From Larkinella arboricola (GTDB lineage: Bacteria; Bacteroidota; Bacteroidia; Cytophagales; Spirosomataceae), in contig NZ_QLMC01000007.1 of the NCBI RefSeq assembly GCF_003259745.1, positions 1 through 64,000 of the forward strand: a DNA stretch of 64,000 nucleotides, given 5' to 3'. This document shows positions 51,307-60,219 of this stretch, piece after piece. Positions within the stretch are counted from its first letter, which is position 1; each line of letters opens with the position of its first letter. A program made the translations under genes and the position numbers. A model generated the notes under the pieces. It saw only the letters and a list, made by a program, of their open reading frames with translations, did no database searches and was not told where the DNA came from.

Positions 51307-52398
51307 ATGTCTTCCCGACGAATTTTTTTGCAGCAGGCGGGTTTGGTGGCTTCGTCGCTGGCGTTTTCGCCATTGACGATTGCGCAGTCTCCCAAAAAAG
51401 ATCGGCTGGGCGTGGCGCTGGTCGGCCTGGGGTATTACAGCACGGACCTGCTGGCTCCGGCTTTGCAACTTACCAAAAATTGCTACCTGGCTGGCATTGT
51501 AACCGGAACGCCCTCGAAAGCCGAGCAGTGGATCAAGAAGTACAACATTCCCGAAAAGAATGTGTACAGCTACGACACCTTCGACAAAATTGCGGACAAC
51601 CCGGATATTGATGTGGTCTACGTGGTTCTGCCCCCGTCGATGCACCGCGAATACGTCATCCGGGCGGCCAAGGCGGGCAAGCACGTCTGGGTCGAAAAGC
51701 CGATGGCCATTACGGAGAAGGAATGTCAGGATATGATTGATGCTTGCAGGAAGAACAAGCGGCTGCTGGCCGTTGGGTACCGGCTGCAACACGAACCCAA
51801 TACGCAGGAGTGGATGAAGTTTCTGCGCGACGGTAAAATCGGCAAGATCAAAATGGTGAGTTGCTCGGCGGGCTATAATGACAACCGGACCACCCACTGG
51901 AAGCAGAAAAAGGAAATGGGCGGGGGTGTCATGTACGACATGGGTGTCTACGTTTTGCAGGGCGCACGGCTGGCAACGGGCGAAGAACCGATTTCGGTGA
52001 CGGCCCAGCAGTTTACGACCCGACCGGAAATCTACAAGAACGGTCTGGACGAAACCACAATGGCGCAACTGGTTTTTCCGAGTGGGGCGCGGGCGGCCGT
52101 GCAAACCAGCTTTGGAATCAACATGAACTTTCTGCACGTTACCGGCGAGAAGGGATTCCTGAAAATGGAACCGTATTCGGCCTATAACGGCCAGAAGGGC
52201 GAGGCTTCCGGTGGAGTGAAGATTGAACACCCCTATGAGGTGCCCCGGCAGCAGGCCATGCAGATGGACGACGATGCCGCAGCCATCATGAACAACAAAC
52301 CGCTCATTGCTCCGGGGGAAGAAGGCATGCGCGACATCCGCATTGTCGAAGCGATTTACCGGGCGGCCAAGTCCGGTCAGTCGGTGAAATTGACCTAG
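51307..52398 (+). CDS. Gfo/Idh/MocA-family oxidoreductase with Tat-type signal
   Basis: The 363-residue protein has a twin-arginine N-terminus (SRRIFLQQAGLVASSLAF), then a Rossmann fold VALVGLGYYSTDLLAPAL, EKPMAITEKECQDMIDAC (the family's EKP motif, residue about 135) and the second domain with VSCSAGYNDNRTTHWKQKKEMGGGVMYDMGVY. These enzymes oxidise sugars or polyols with NAD(P). An exported Tat form is typical for some Bacteroidota sugar oxidoreductases. It is the third gene of the GMC series, so the three probably act on the same sugar-like substrate. Confidence 0.92.
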   Translation: MSSRRIFLQQAGLVASSLAFSPLTIAQSPKKDRLGVALVGLGYYSTDLLAPALQLTKNCYLAGIVTGTPSKAEQWIKKYNIPEKNVYSYDTFDKIADNPDIDVVYVVLPPSMHREYVIRAAKAGKHVWVEKPMAITEKECQDMIDACRKNKRLLAVGYRLQHEPNTQEWMKFLRDGKIGKIKMVSCSAGYNDNRTTHWKQKKEMGGGVMYDMGVYVLQGARLATGEEPISVTAQQFTTRPEIYKNGLDETTMAQLVFPSGARAAVQTSFGINMNFLHVTGEKGFLKMEPYSAYNGQKGEASGGVKIEHPYEVPRQQAMQMDDDAAAIMNNKPLIAPGEEGMRDIRIVEAIYRAAKSGQSVKLT

Positions 52399-52422
52399 TA
52401 TTACATAGAGAAAAGGAAATCA

Positions 52423-53610
52423 ATGAGTGACGCAGGGGTTGTACGGTATTGTTTTGGTATTCTCTGCGTCATTTTCTGTTTCCTCAACCCCCTTCATTGC
52501 CGCGCCCAATCCGACGTATGCATCCTGGCCCCTGGCGAGTCGATGGGCTCCCTTCTGATTACACCCGGAATCGGCTGTTTTCCCCTGAAAATTAAAGCGA
52601 CCAGTGGGTTGACGGATGTGAAAAACGTCCGATATGTGTACAACTACCAGGGCGGGGCCGTTCAGGAAGCAGACCTGACCAGCGATTCCGTTTATACCTA
52701 TACCAAGCCCGGTCTATACCGTGTGTTGCAGTACTCCGAGCAGGGGGGGCAGCCACTTCGGGCCTGTGCCATGGTGCTGGTTTACGATACCCTGCCACCC
52801 GAGCTGGCGATAACGGGCTGCCTGAACCGGGCGACCGTAAGGATTCCCAGGGCGGCTGAGTATCAGTATGACTGGTATGCCGTTGATTGGGGCGATGGAA
52901 CGCAGGAACAGCTTGATGGGGTGAACCCGGTGGGCGTGCATACCTACTCCGATGACAGCCAGCGGCTCATTACCGTGCGCGGGGTGCATTTGTATGGAAA
53001 CTGTGGGGGAACGGCGCAAGTGCGTTTCCGGCCTTCCAGAAAGGCCGACACCCCCGTTATCAATCAGATACGGGCGGTTAGCGCCAAGGGCCTTGAGTTG
53101 ACGTTTACGAATCCGGGCACCAACCCGGTTTGGCTGGAGCAACGGTCTCCGGGAGGAACGTACCAGCGGATGGAGCGTTTCGACGAGACGTTGAAAGCCG
53201 TCTTTCAGGTCGAAGCTGATACGACGGTTTCGGTTTGTTTCCGGCTTGTACTGGCCGACACCTGCCTCCAGGCACCGCCTTCCGCCGAAGTTTGTTATAA
53301 CCCACCCAGGCCGCCCGATCCGGCTCCGGAACCCGACTCGACGGTTTTCATGCCCGATGCGTTCAGCCCCAACGCCGACGGTATTAACGACCGGTTGCTG
53401 CCGCAGGGCTTGCTCAGTGGTCGTCTGCGTCTGACGGTTTACAACCGTTGGGGCGAGGTCGTGTTTCGGTCGGAAGACGCCCGGGAAGGGTGGGACGGCC
53501 AGCAACGCGGTCAGCCTTTGCCAGCAGGTGCGTATTTGTACCGACTGGAAATGCAGAAGCCGAACGGTACCCACCAGGAAAAACGAGGAACTGTGATCCT
53601 GATTAACTAG
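52423..53610 (+). CDS. Type IX-secreted protein with gliding-motility C-terminal domain
   Basis: A 395-residue protein with a signal peptide (VIFCFLNPLHCRA) and at least one PKD-like module (about 45-130). The last ~85 residues match the gliding motility-associated (type B, CHU_C) sorting domain: MPDAFSPNADGINDRLLPQG, LTVYNRWGEVVFRSEDAREGWDGQ and LPAGAYLYRLEMQKPNG, then a KRGTVILIN end. The domain sends cargo through the type IX system, for which a PorQ-like protein is encoded at 13451. It lies 24 bases behind the oxidoreductase gene, but an operon link is uncertain. Function of the mature protein unknown. Confidence 0.92.
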   Translation: MSDAGVVRYCFGILCVIFCFLNPLHCRAQSDVCILAPGESMGSLLITPGIGCFPLKIKATSGLTDVKNVRYVYNYQGGAVQEADLTSDSVYTYTKPGLYRVLQYSEQGGQPLRACAMVLVYDTLPPELAITGCLNRATVRIPRAAEYQYDWYAVDWGDGTQEQLDGVNPVGVHTYSDDSQRLITVRGVHLYGNCGGTAQVRFRPSRKADTPVINQIRAVSAKGLELTFTNPGTNPVWLEQRSPGGTYQRMERFDETLKAVFQVEADTTVSVCFRLVLADTCLQAPPSAEVCYNPPRPPDPAPEPDSTVFMPDAFSPNADGINDRLLPQGLLSGRLRLTVYNRWGEVVFRSEDAREGWDGQQRGQPLPAGAYLYRLEMQKPNGTHQEKRGTVILIN

Positions 53611-53613
53611 CCA

Positions 53614-54183
53614 TCAGGACGTTTGGTGATCTTTGGCCAGCCCAAGGTCCGTCAGTAAACCATCGAGGCTGACGAGGTTCTTTTCCTCCATGTAATCCTG
53701 AAGCCCGGCTTCTCCTTTTTTCCCGGCCCAGTCAAAATGAATATCGCGTTCGCCGACGTAATCGAATAGGGGGACGCCAAAACCGCAGGAGGTCTGGACC
53801 AGATCGATGTCGGCGACGATAAGCTGACGGGTGCTGGGGTAGATTGTAAACCTGGGTGCATAGCGCGCCCACTCTTCCGTATCCGGTAACACGGCGTGTC
53901 CCTTACCGTACAGGCGAAGAATCAGGGGAGCACCTTCAAAGGAACAGAACATGATGGTGATACGACCATTTTCGAGCGTATGCGCGGAGGTTTCGTTGCC
54001 GCTGCTGATCAGATCCATATACCCCACTTTGTTTTCATCCAGAAACCGGAAGCAATCCAGTCCTTTGGGCGACAGATTGATGTGTCCGTCGGCACTCAGG
54101 GGTGCGGTACTGACAAAAAAGATGTGCTGTTTCTCAATAAAAGCCTGGTGGGCGGGCTTAATGGAATCGTGAAATTTACCCAT
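53614..54183 (-). CDS. Pyridoxamine 5'-phosphate oxidase-like FMN protein
   Basis: The 189-residue protein has the PNPOx/split-barrel pattern: HQAFIEKQHIFFVSTAPLSADGHINLSPKG, VGYMDLISSGNETSAHTLENGRITIMFCSFEGAPLILRLYGKGHAV. This family binds FMN or related flavins; the member's substrate is unknown and it lacks the PdxH-specific C-terminal motif. Single gene with its own promoter (54224-54253). Convergent with the type IX cargo gene, 3 bases between stops. Confidence 0.88.
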   Translation of the reverse strand: MGKFHDSIKPAHQAFIEKQHIFFVSTAPLSADGHINLSPKGLDCFRFLDENKVGYMDLISSGNETSAHTLENGRITIMFCSFEGAPLILRLYGKGHAVLPDTEEWARYAPRFTIYPSTRQLIVADIDLVQTSCGFGVPLFDYVGERDIHFDWAGKKGEAGLQDYMEEKNLVSLDGLLTDLGLAKDHQTS

Positions 54184-54223
54184 AATGCGTAAAGATATTG
54201 GCCGGAAACTGCGCTAAAGATAC

Positions 54224-54253
54224 CAAAAATACAATTCATTGGGCGGTATCAAA
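54224..54253 (-). promoter_or_regulatory. Promoter: TTTG - 18 - TATTTTTG
   Basis: On the minus strand TTTG (54253-54250) and TATTTTTG (54231-54224) match -33/-7, 40 bases before the ATG of the PNPOx-like gene. Confidence 0.6.
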
Positions 54254-54291
54254 GCAAGCCCGGCTGCCAGTCCGCAGGGCTTAAAGGTACT

Positions 54292-56265
54292 TTATTGGCC
54301 GACCTGCTCGAGTTGTCGGAGGTTGTTTCTGGCTTCTTCGTAATCAGGCTTTAAGAGTACCGCCCGGCGAATGTCGGCCAGCGCCCCGGCCCGGTCGCCG
54401 AGGTAAAACCGGTTGACACCCCGGTTGTGCAAAGCCGTCGGATCAGTGGGTTTGTAGCGCAGATACCGTTCGTAATCGGCCAGGGATGCCGCGTATTGTT
54501 TGAGTTGCAGGTACGAAAAACCGCGAGCCGTCAGCACCAGCGTATCTTTCCCGGGAGCCAGCGCGAGGGCCTGGTTAAAATCCCGCAGAGCGTCCTCAAA
54601 CCGGCCAACCTTGTTATAGGTCAGTCCGCGGTTGTAATACACATCACTCTTGCTTGAATCCAGCCGGATGGCCTGACCATACATTTCGAGGGCCTTTGCA
54701 AATTCATTTTTCAAACCGTAGGCATTGCCCAGACCTTCGTAGCAATGATACCGGCTGCTTCCGTTAGCCACGGCTGCCTGAAACTGTTGCAGGGCTTCGT
54801 CGATGCGGTTCTGCTTGCCGTAATAATCCCCCAATCCTTCGCGCATCTGGTCGTTGTCGGGATAAAATTGCAGGGCGTGGGTCCAGAGCGTTTCGGTGTT
54901 TTTCCAGACCTGCACCTGCTGAGTGGTTCGGTAAAAGCACAAAACCGCAAAGAGTCCCAGGCCAATTGTTGCCAGACGCAGGTGCGAAGGCGACTGATGA
55001 GTCAGCAGGTAAAAGCCGTATACGACCATAAAGATCAGGCCAAAATAGGAGAGATAGCTGTAGCGGTCGGCCATGATGGCGGCCCCGACGGTCATGAACT
55101 GCAACACCAGCAGAATCGTAATCAGAAAGAAACCGATGCCAAACGCTACCAGCCGCTGCCGTTCGGTTTTGGCGGAAACCAGTTGCCAAAGGGCGTAACC
55201 GACCACCAGTACAAACACCACCGGCCCCAGCCAATGGTGTGGTTCGATATTCCGGACGTTTTCGGGATAGGGGTAAAACGCCGACAGACGGAACGGAGCC
55301 ACCAGCCTGACCAGATACATCAGAAAACCGTAGCTGCCGTACACCAGCCACCGGGCCGCAAACGGTTCCTGACCGACAGCATCTTTCTTCTCCGCAATCC
55401 GAATCAGCCAACCGTGGAAATCACCCCCGGCCTGTACATCCGTAGCGATCAGACCGACCCAAACCGCTACCAGTAAAAACGGTATTTTTTCGAGCCAAAC
55501 CGATGGTTTCGTCATTTTCCGGATTCCCTGATCACCGGCTTGCCAGTAATCGATCAGCAACAGGACCAGCGGCAGCACCACAGCCATAGCTTTGGATAAA
55601 CATGATAGTACAAACAATATAAAGGTTAAAGCAAACCAGCTGAATGCGCCTGATTTCCGATAGCGGAGATAGGTCAGGCAGGCCGACAGAAAAAAGAAGG
55701 TATATAGCACATCTTTACGTTCCGAAACCCAGATAACCGACTCGACGTGCATCGGATGCAGGCCCCACAAAGCCGCTACGAAAAGGCCAACCCACCCGTT
55801 TTTTCGACTTAACTGGTAAGCCAGAGAAAATACCAGCAGCGTGTTGAGCAGGTGAATAACGGTATTGGTAACGATAAAGGAAGTGGCTCCCGGTCCAGAA
55901 AGGGCGGAGTTGGCCGCCAGCGATACCATCGTCAGCGGGTGGTAGTTGAGCGCAACCACCGACTGGAGCAGCGTTCGTACGTGGTCGGCGGTTGGTTCGA
56001 GCACGTAGGGATTGCCGAAAACGTATTCTGAATCGTCCCAGTCAACAAAGCCGTTGCCGAAGCCAAACGAAAACGCGATCAGCACGGCCAGCAGCACGGC
56101 GGGCAGCCAGACCGGAATGCGCACCCGCAAGCGGTCAGAACCAGCGGTTTGATGGTCGGGTGTGGAGGAGCGGGCCGGAATAGCAACCACCGGCTGCCGG
56201 GCGGGCGGGGAAGGGGTCGCCGGGCGGGAAGCCGGGCGCGACCCAACGGGTTTTTGCTTTGCCAT
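54292..56265 (-). CDS. TMTC/PMT-like membrane protein with C-terminal TPRs
   Basis: The 657-residue protein starts with a Pro/Ala/Thr-rich cytoplasmic tail (about 1-50), then about ten hydrophobic helices with VDWDDSEYVFGNPYVLEP, an acidic loop, and LHPMHVESVIWVSERKDVLYTFFFL as in the mannosyltransferase-like (TMTC, GT-C) proteins. From about 450 it has five tetratricopeptide repeats (ALQQFQAAVANGSSRYHCYEGLGNAY, ALEMYGQAIRLDSSKSDVYYNRG, ALRDFNQALALAPGKDTLVLTARG, SLADYERYLRYKPTDPTALHNRG). Such proteins may glycosylate exported proteins. The catalytic residue is not established by sequence alone. Confidence 0.82.
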   Translation of the reverse strand: MAKQKPVGSRPASRPATPSPPARQPVVAIPARSSTPDHQTAGSDRLRVRIPVWLPAVLLAVLIAFSFGFGNGFVDWDDSEYVFGNPYVLEPTADHVRTLLQSVVALNYHPLTMVSLAANSALSGPGATSFIVTNTVIHLLNTLLVFSLAYQLSRKNGWVGLFVAALWGLHPMHVESVIWVSERKDVLYTFFFLSACLTYLRYRKSGAFSWFALTFILFVLSCLSKAMAVVLPLVLLLIDYWQAGDQGIRKMTKPSVWLEKIPFLLVAVWVGLIATDVQAGGDFHGWLIRIAEKKDAVGQEPFAARWLVYGSYGFLMYLVRLVAPFRLSAFYPYPENVRNIEPHHWLGPVVFVLVVGYALWQLVSAKTERQRLVAFGIGFFLITILLVLQFMTVGAAIMADRYSYLSYFGLIFMVVYGFYLLTHQSPSHLRLATIGLGLFAVLCFYRTTQQVQVWKNTETLWTHALQFYPDNDQMREGLGDYYGKQNRIDEALQQFQAAVANGSSRYHCYEGLGNAYGLKNEFAKALEMYGQAIRLDSSKSDVYYNRGLTYNKVGRFEDALRDFNQALALAPGKDTLVLTARGFSYLQLKQYAASLADYERYLRYKPTDPTALHNRGVNRFYLGDRAGALADIRRAVLLKPDYEEARNNLRQLEQVGQ

Positions 56266-56323
56266 AGTGAATCCAAAGTACGGAAAATTTCCGTAAAAGG
56301 CGGACCACCGGGCGAAAGTCCCG

Positions 56324-56761
56324 CTACGGGGCAGACAGCGCGTCGATAAACGTGATTTCTTTGTGGCGGATTACCTCATCGCACTGCGCACAGGCCGTCT
56401 GACCCCGCTGACGGAACCACCGGCACCGGCTCCGAATCGGGCAGGCGGGCAGGGACGCTTCGGCCGTTTTTTCCATTTGGTCAATCAGTCGGTCCACCAG
56501 TGCGCAGGCTTGTTTGGCATCGCTCCATTGATGGCAACCGTTCTGGATGCATTTCCCGGCAAACCGAAAGCGTTCTTCTGCCGGGCGACCCGCGCGGGCA
56601 GCTTGCACAAAAGTGGCATCGATGGTGATGGGGTGCCGCAGGTACGAAATCCGGCCCTCGGCGTTGACAAGGCCAAACAACTGCGCCCCCGGTTTGGCGA
56701 GGTAACTCGGGCAAAGAAGCGAGTCTTCCTTGCCCGGTTGCCGCTGTTCAGACGGTGTCAT
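56324..56761 (-). CDS. Cys-rich protein of unknown function, 145 residues
   Basis: A 145-residue soluble protein whose conserved-looking parts are cysteine-rich: LCPSYLA near the start, FAGKCIQNGCHQW in the middle, then CALVDRLIDQ and CPIRSRCRWFRQRGQTACAQCDEVI near the end. The spacing (CxxxxC, CxxxxC and CAQC) could bind zinc or an iron-sulphur cluster. I do not recognise a family. Its ATG overlaps the TGA of the 84-residue gene upstream (ATGA, 56758-56761), so the two are translated together. No signal peptide. Confidence 0.7.
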   Translation of the reverse strand: MTPSEQRQPGKEDSLLCPSYLAKPGAQLFGLVNAEGRISYLRHPITIDATFVQAARAGRPAEERFRFAGKCIQNGCHQWSDAKQACALVDRLIDQMEKTAEASLPACPIRSRCRWFRQRGQTACAQCDEVIRHKEITFIDALSAP

Positions 56762-57012
56762 TGCTGAAAAAGCCCCTCCCGGACCAGTTTGAGACGAATG
56801 CCGTTGATCAAGTCGCCGGGCCGAATTTTAAGCCTGTCGATTTTAAACCGTTTGGCGAAGGCCAGATCCCCGTTAAGGTCAATGCTGGCAAGCTCTTTCA
56901 TAACCACTTCCTGAATACCGGATGCGATGCGTTCGTGTTGCTCCCGGGATAGTTCAACGCCCTCCAGCGCGGCCACGAAATGAGCGGCAGAGGTTTCTGG
57001 TTTTAGATCCAT
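56758..57012 (-). CDS. Small protein upstream of the Cys-rich gene, 84 residues
   Basis: Start taken at 57012 (MDLKPETSAAHFVAAL), the ATG 33 bases after a TACCTTTG box; the longer frame would begin upstream of the promoter. The product is mostly helical (ALEGVELSREQHERIASGIQEVVMKEL, then FKIDRLKIRPGDLINGIRLKLVREGL) with no recognised family. It overlaps the Cys-rich gene by 4 bases. Such tight coupling suggests a two-protein unit in which this partner supports or binds the metal-site protein. Confidence 0.7.
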   Translation of the reverse strand: MDLKPETSAAHFVAALEGVELSREQHERIASGIQEVVMKELASIDLNGDLAFAKRFKIDRLKIRPGDLINGIRLKLVREGLFQQ

Positions 57013-57044
57013 GATGTAGATAAAGTTAAGGTAATAGACTGATT

Positions 57045-57052
57045 CAAAGGTA
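57045..57052 (-). promoter_or_regulatory. -7 box TACCTTTG of the Cys-rich pair
   Basis: TACCTTTG on the minus strand, 33 bases before the ATG at 57012. It fits the Bacteroidota consensus and decides the start. Confidence 0.6.
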
Positions 57053-57152
57053 GCTACTGCTGGTGTTAGGCGGTAGAGCAGGACTACGCATTTTGGTGGC
57101 TGGGTAGATTTACGGCTGGAAGCGTATTTCTTCGGGGGTAAAACTGGCAATT

Positions 57153-57181
57153 AAAAAGCCCCGCTTCGGGCGGGGCTTTTT
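57153..57181 (-). terminator. Strong bidirectional terminator after the bTHX gene
   Basis: AAAAAGCCCCGC (57153-57164) and GCGGGGCTTTTT (57170-57181) pair perfectly around TTCGG. A run of T residues follows on both strands. It ends the bTHX transcript on the minus strand. Confidence 0.95.
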
Positions 57182-57198
57182 GGGCGAAAGGTGGTTGT

Positions 57199-57315
57199 TT
57201 ATTCTTTCACCGGTTGAGCTGGTTTTCCGGGTGAGTTCGTTGGTTTCGGACGTTTTTTTCCGTAGGAACCGCGCCATATTTTGCCGCGTTTGGTTTTGAC
57301 ATCTCCTTTTCCCAT
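57199..57315 (-). CDS. 30S ribosomal protein bTHX
   Basis: This 38-residue frame is too short for usual ORF lists. The product begins [16 protein letters not shown] and continues [11 protein letters not shown], the Thermus-type bTHX ribosomal protein pattern (MGKGDxKTKRGKIxxGxxGxxRPK). In Bacteroidota this small basic protein is a real component of the small subunit and its gene is often missed. It ends about 18 bases before a strong terminator. The ATG at 57313-57315 is preceded by AAAGATTAG-like sequence but no clear -7 box. Confidence 0.93.
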   Translation of the reverse strand: MGKGDVKTKRGKIWRGSYGKKRPKPTNSPGKPAQPVKE

Positions 57316-57538
57316 GATCAGAAAGATTAGTTTTACAGATGAAACAGATCCCCATTAACGGGTACTTACCAATTAGAAATCATAGTTAATCATTAAATCG
57401 AAATAATCAAAGCCGTTGCCGCGCCCATTGGTCGGTTGACGTGTGCTTTCGCCTGATTTACAGCCAGCCAGAATCCAACTTCTAAACATCTGCCGGAGAA
57501 TTGAGTTAGCCTACAAACAACTGTTAAAAACTAAACGT

Positions 57539-58318
57539 ATGACACGTAATAAAACAGCGTTTTCGGCAACTTCCGGAATCGGGCAGCTTGAACCGGAAGT
57601 AAGCGGGTCCAGCCAGATTAACGTCGGTGAAGAAGAACGCGTTTGGTCGACCGTTGCTGGCGGTTTGTTGCTGACATATGGCCTGAAACGGGCTTCCATT
57701 GGCGGTATTCTGCTGGCGGCTGCGGGTGGCTATCTGGCTTACCGCGGAATGTCCGGCCATTGTCCCGTTAGCGAGCGAATTGGCCGCAATACCGCCGGCG
57801 AACAGGCCGGACCGATTCAGCCCATCGAAATTTCGACCAGTCTGACGGTGTACAAACCGCGTGAAGAAGTGTACCAGTTCTGGCGGAAACTCGAAAACCT
57901 GCCCCTGTTTATGTCGCACCTGAAAGAAGTCCGGCAGCTGGATTCGACGCATTCGCACTGGATTGCGCAACTCGGTGAGGGCAAGGTGGCCGAAACCGTG
58001 GGCTCGGTGGCCTGGGATGCCCAGATCATTCACGAAACGGCCAACGAACGGCTGGTCTGGAAATCCGTGGAAGGAGCCAGCATCGACAATGCGGGGGAAG
58101 TTCGGTTTACGGATTCGCCCGACGGCTTCGGAACCCAGATTCACGCAACCATCCGCTACCGTCCGCCCGTTGGTCACCTCGGTGGGGCCATCATGAAGCT
58201 CTTTAACCCGGCTTTTTCTCAACTGATTGAGCAGGACCTGCGACGGTTTAAGGAAGTAATTGAAAAAGGCGAACAAACTACGGTTCAGGCATTTTCTTCC
58301 GAGACCGCACAGCTGTAA
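57539..58318 (+). CDS. SRPBCC-family protein with N-terminal membrane segment
   Basis: ATG 57539 (MTRNKTAFSATSG) gives 259 residues. An N-terminal hydrophobic hairpin of the DUF2892 type (VAGGLLLTYGLKRASIGGILLAAAGGYLAYRGMSGHCP, about 40-80) is followed by a SRPBCC/polyketide-cyclase domain (about 100-245) with TVYKPREEVYQFWRKLENLPLFMSH, WDAQIIHETANERLVWKSVEGA and FTDSPDGFGTQIHATIRYRPP. SRPBCC domains bind lipids or other hydrophobic ligands. It is upstream of a sterol-desaturase-like gene on the same strand, with a large hairpin between; a lipid-related role is an inference only. Confidence 0.88.
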   Translation: MTRNKTAFSATSGIGQLEPEVSGSSQINVGEEERVWSTVAGGLLLTYGLKRASIGGILLAAAGGYLAYRGMSGHCPVSERIGRNTAGEQAGPIQPIEISTSLTVYKPREEVYQFWRKLENLPLFMSHLKEVRQLDSTHSHWIAQLGEGKVAETVGSVAWDAQIIHETANERLVWKSVEGASIDNAGEVRFTDSPDGFGTQIHATIRYRPPVGHLGGAIMKLFNPAFSQLIEQDLRRFKEVIEKGEQTTVQAFSSETAQL

Positions 58319-58323
58319 GACCG

Positions 58324-58417
58324 AAAAATGAACAATAAATGGTGAGGGGGTAATGGTCTGATAGATAGAGGGTTTGTGCGGTTGTTTTTTGCCGTTCATT
58401 ATTTATTGTTCATTTTT
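58324..58417. repeat. 17-bp perfect inverted repeat with 60-base loop
   Basis: AAAAATGAACAATAAAT (58324-58340) and ATTTATTGTTCATTTTT (58401-58417) are exact complements. The right arm is preceded by GTTCATT, so related words occur again inside. It resembles the hairpins at 50462 and 51190 in being AT-rich, low-complexity and intergenic. Confidence 0.75.
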
Positions 58418-58483
58418 TTCTTCATATGATAGGGGTAATCCGGCGCATGGCTGTCATTAGGGCGAACAGTAAACAACGCACTA

Positions 58484-59308
58484 ATGGACTTGCAACAATT
58501 GGAACGGGAGTTACTCCCGCTGACGGCCTATGCGGCTCCGGTCATTTTCGGTTCCGTGCTGCTGGAGTTCTGGTTGAACCGCCACGATGAAGAACACCGG
58601 TACGAAAGCCGGGATTTCTGGTCGTCGGTGGGCATTGGAGCCGGTAGTTTGATCATCAACGGTCTGCTGAAAACCAGCGTTTTCGGGATGGCCCTGTTTT
58701 TCTACAAAATCATTCCCTGGCGGATTCCGACGGGGTGGGGGGCCTGGCTGCTGGCGTATCTGATCATCGATTTCTGTAATTATTCGGCTCACTTTACGGC
58801 GCACAAGCAGCGCGTCTGGTGGGCCACCCACGTTACGCACCATTCCTCGGAGCACCTCAATTTTTCGACGGCTTTCCGTAATTCGTGGACGCAGCATCTG
58901 AAGCTGGTTTTCTTTATTCCGGCCTGGGCGTCGGGCATCAACCCGGTGGTGCTGCTGACCTGCTACCAGATCAATTTGCTGTACCAGTTCTGGATTCATA
59001 CCGAAATGATTGGCAAGCTGCCGCTCTGGTTTGAGTTTTTCTTCGTGACCCCTTCGCACCACCGGGTTCACCACGGCAGCAACGACCGCTACATCGACAA
59101 AAACTTCGGCTCGTCGCTCATCATCTGGGACCGGCTGTTCGGCACCTTTCAGATCGAGGACGAAAAACCGGTCTACGGCTTAACCAAACCGGTTGAATCC
59201 TTCAATCCCGTGTACCTGAACTTTCACGTCTGGGCCGACATCTGGCGGGATTTGCGCCGGGCTCGTTCCGTCCGGGCCGTCTGGGTCATTCTTTTTGGTC
59301 CGCCCTGA
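58484..59308 (+). CDS. Sterol desaturase / fatty acid hydroxylase-family protein
   Basis: A 274-residue membrane protein with about four helices and the three His clusters of the family: HFTAHKQRVWWATHVTHHSSEHLN near 105-125 and SHHRVHHGSNDRY near 195-210. The iron-binding His box (HxxxH, HxxHH, HHxxHH) is the di-iron catalytic centre of sterol desaturases, lathosterol oxidases and related hydroxylases. The substrate may be a hopanoid, carotenoid or fatty acid. It follows the SRPBCC gene but a hairpin and 165 bases separate them. Confidence 0.9.
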   Translation: MDLQQLERELLPLTAYAAPVIFGSVLLEFWLNRHDEEHRYESRDFWSSVGIGAGSLIINGLLKTSVFGMALFFYKIIPWRIPTGWGAWLLAYLIIDFCNYSAHFTAHKQRVWWATHVTHHSSEHLNFSTAFRNSWTQHLKLVFFIPAWASGINPVVLLTCYQINLLYQFWIHTEMIGKLPLWFEFFFVTPSHHRVHHGSNDRYIDKNFGSSLIIWDRLFGTFQIEDEKPVYGLTKPVESFNPVYLNFHVWADIWRDLRRARSVRAVWVILFGPP

Positions 59309-59421
59309 AAGCGGGTTTATGTTTGTTATCCCTCTGAAAACCAATCTCGTCCAGGCAACTTTTTAGCGACTTGATGCATCTTATGTATTGAGCGGCAGTC
59401 TATCCATAAGTCTCTTTTATC

Positions 59422-60219
59422 ATGAAAAAATACGTGCTGATTACCGGAGCCAGCGCCGGTTTAGGAAAAGCATTTGCCCTCGAACTGGCCCGGCAGGGGC
59501 ACCACCTGATTCTGGTGGCCTTACCCCACGAAAATCTGGAAATCCTGGCGCAACACATTCGGATGACCTGCAACGTAAGCGTGTCATACTACGAAACGGA
59601 CCTGTGCCAGCGTCCCAATATAGAGGCATTGGTGGCCTGGCTTCGGGTTTCCCGGTTCGAGATTTTTTACCTGATCAACAACGCGGGCATCGGTGGTTCA
59701 CAGGCGTTCGATCAGGCCGATACCGAACGCATCGAGCGCATTCTTCAACTGAACATTATCGGAACTTCGCTGCTGACCCGTCTGGTTCTGCCGTTTCTGA
59801 CCCGATTTCCGCAGTCGTATATTCTGAATGTGTCGAGCATGGCGGCCTTTTCGCCGATACCGTACAAAACCGTTTATCCAGCTTCCAAGGCGTTTATTTA
59901 TTCCTTTTCGCTTGGTTTGCGGGCCGAACTCAGCGCACTGGGGGTACAGGTCAGCGTGGTACATCCCGGCCCGATGCCGCACTCGCCCGAAAACCAGGCC
60001 CGGCTGCGTAAACACGGTCGGCTGGGCCGAATGGCGACCGTGCCGCTCGACCTGATTGCCCGAACGGCTCTTGAGCGGGTGCAGCAGGGGCAACCGGTCA
60101 TTATTCCGGGCTGGACCAACAAGGTTGGCTACTGGATGACGCGCTGGATTCCGTGGTCGTGGCGTCAGCCGCTGATGGTATCCATGCTTCGGAAAGAACT
60201 CACGTCCACCACCGTATGA
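59422..60219 (+). CDS. SDR-family oxidoreductase (DltE/YqjQ-like)
   Basis: The 265-residue protein has the Rossmann motif TGASAGLGKAFA (8-19), NNAGIGGS near 95, a catalytic Ser in ILNVSSMAAF and the YPASKAF Tyr-Lys pair, so it is an intact SDR. The C-terminal HPGPMPHSPENQARLRKHGRLG and TRWIPWSWRQPLM hydrophobic end is typical of membrane-associated SDRs acting on lipids. Its stop overlaps the start of the epimerase gene (ATGA), so the two are coupled. Confidence 0.92.
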   Translation: MKKYVLITGASAGLGKAFALELARQGHHLILVALPHENLEILAQHIRMTCNVSVSYYETDLCQRPNIEALVAWLRVSRFEIFYLINNAGIGGSQAFDQADTERIERILQLNIIGTSLLTRLVLPFLTRFPQSYILNVSSMAAFSPIPYKTVYPASKAFIYSFSLGLRAELSALGVQVSVVHPGPMPHSPENQARLRKHGRLGRMATVPLDLIARTALERVQQGQPVIIPGWTNKVGYWMTRWIPWSWRQPLMVSMLRKELTSTTV

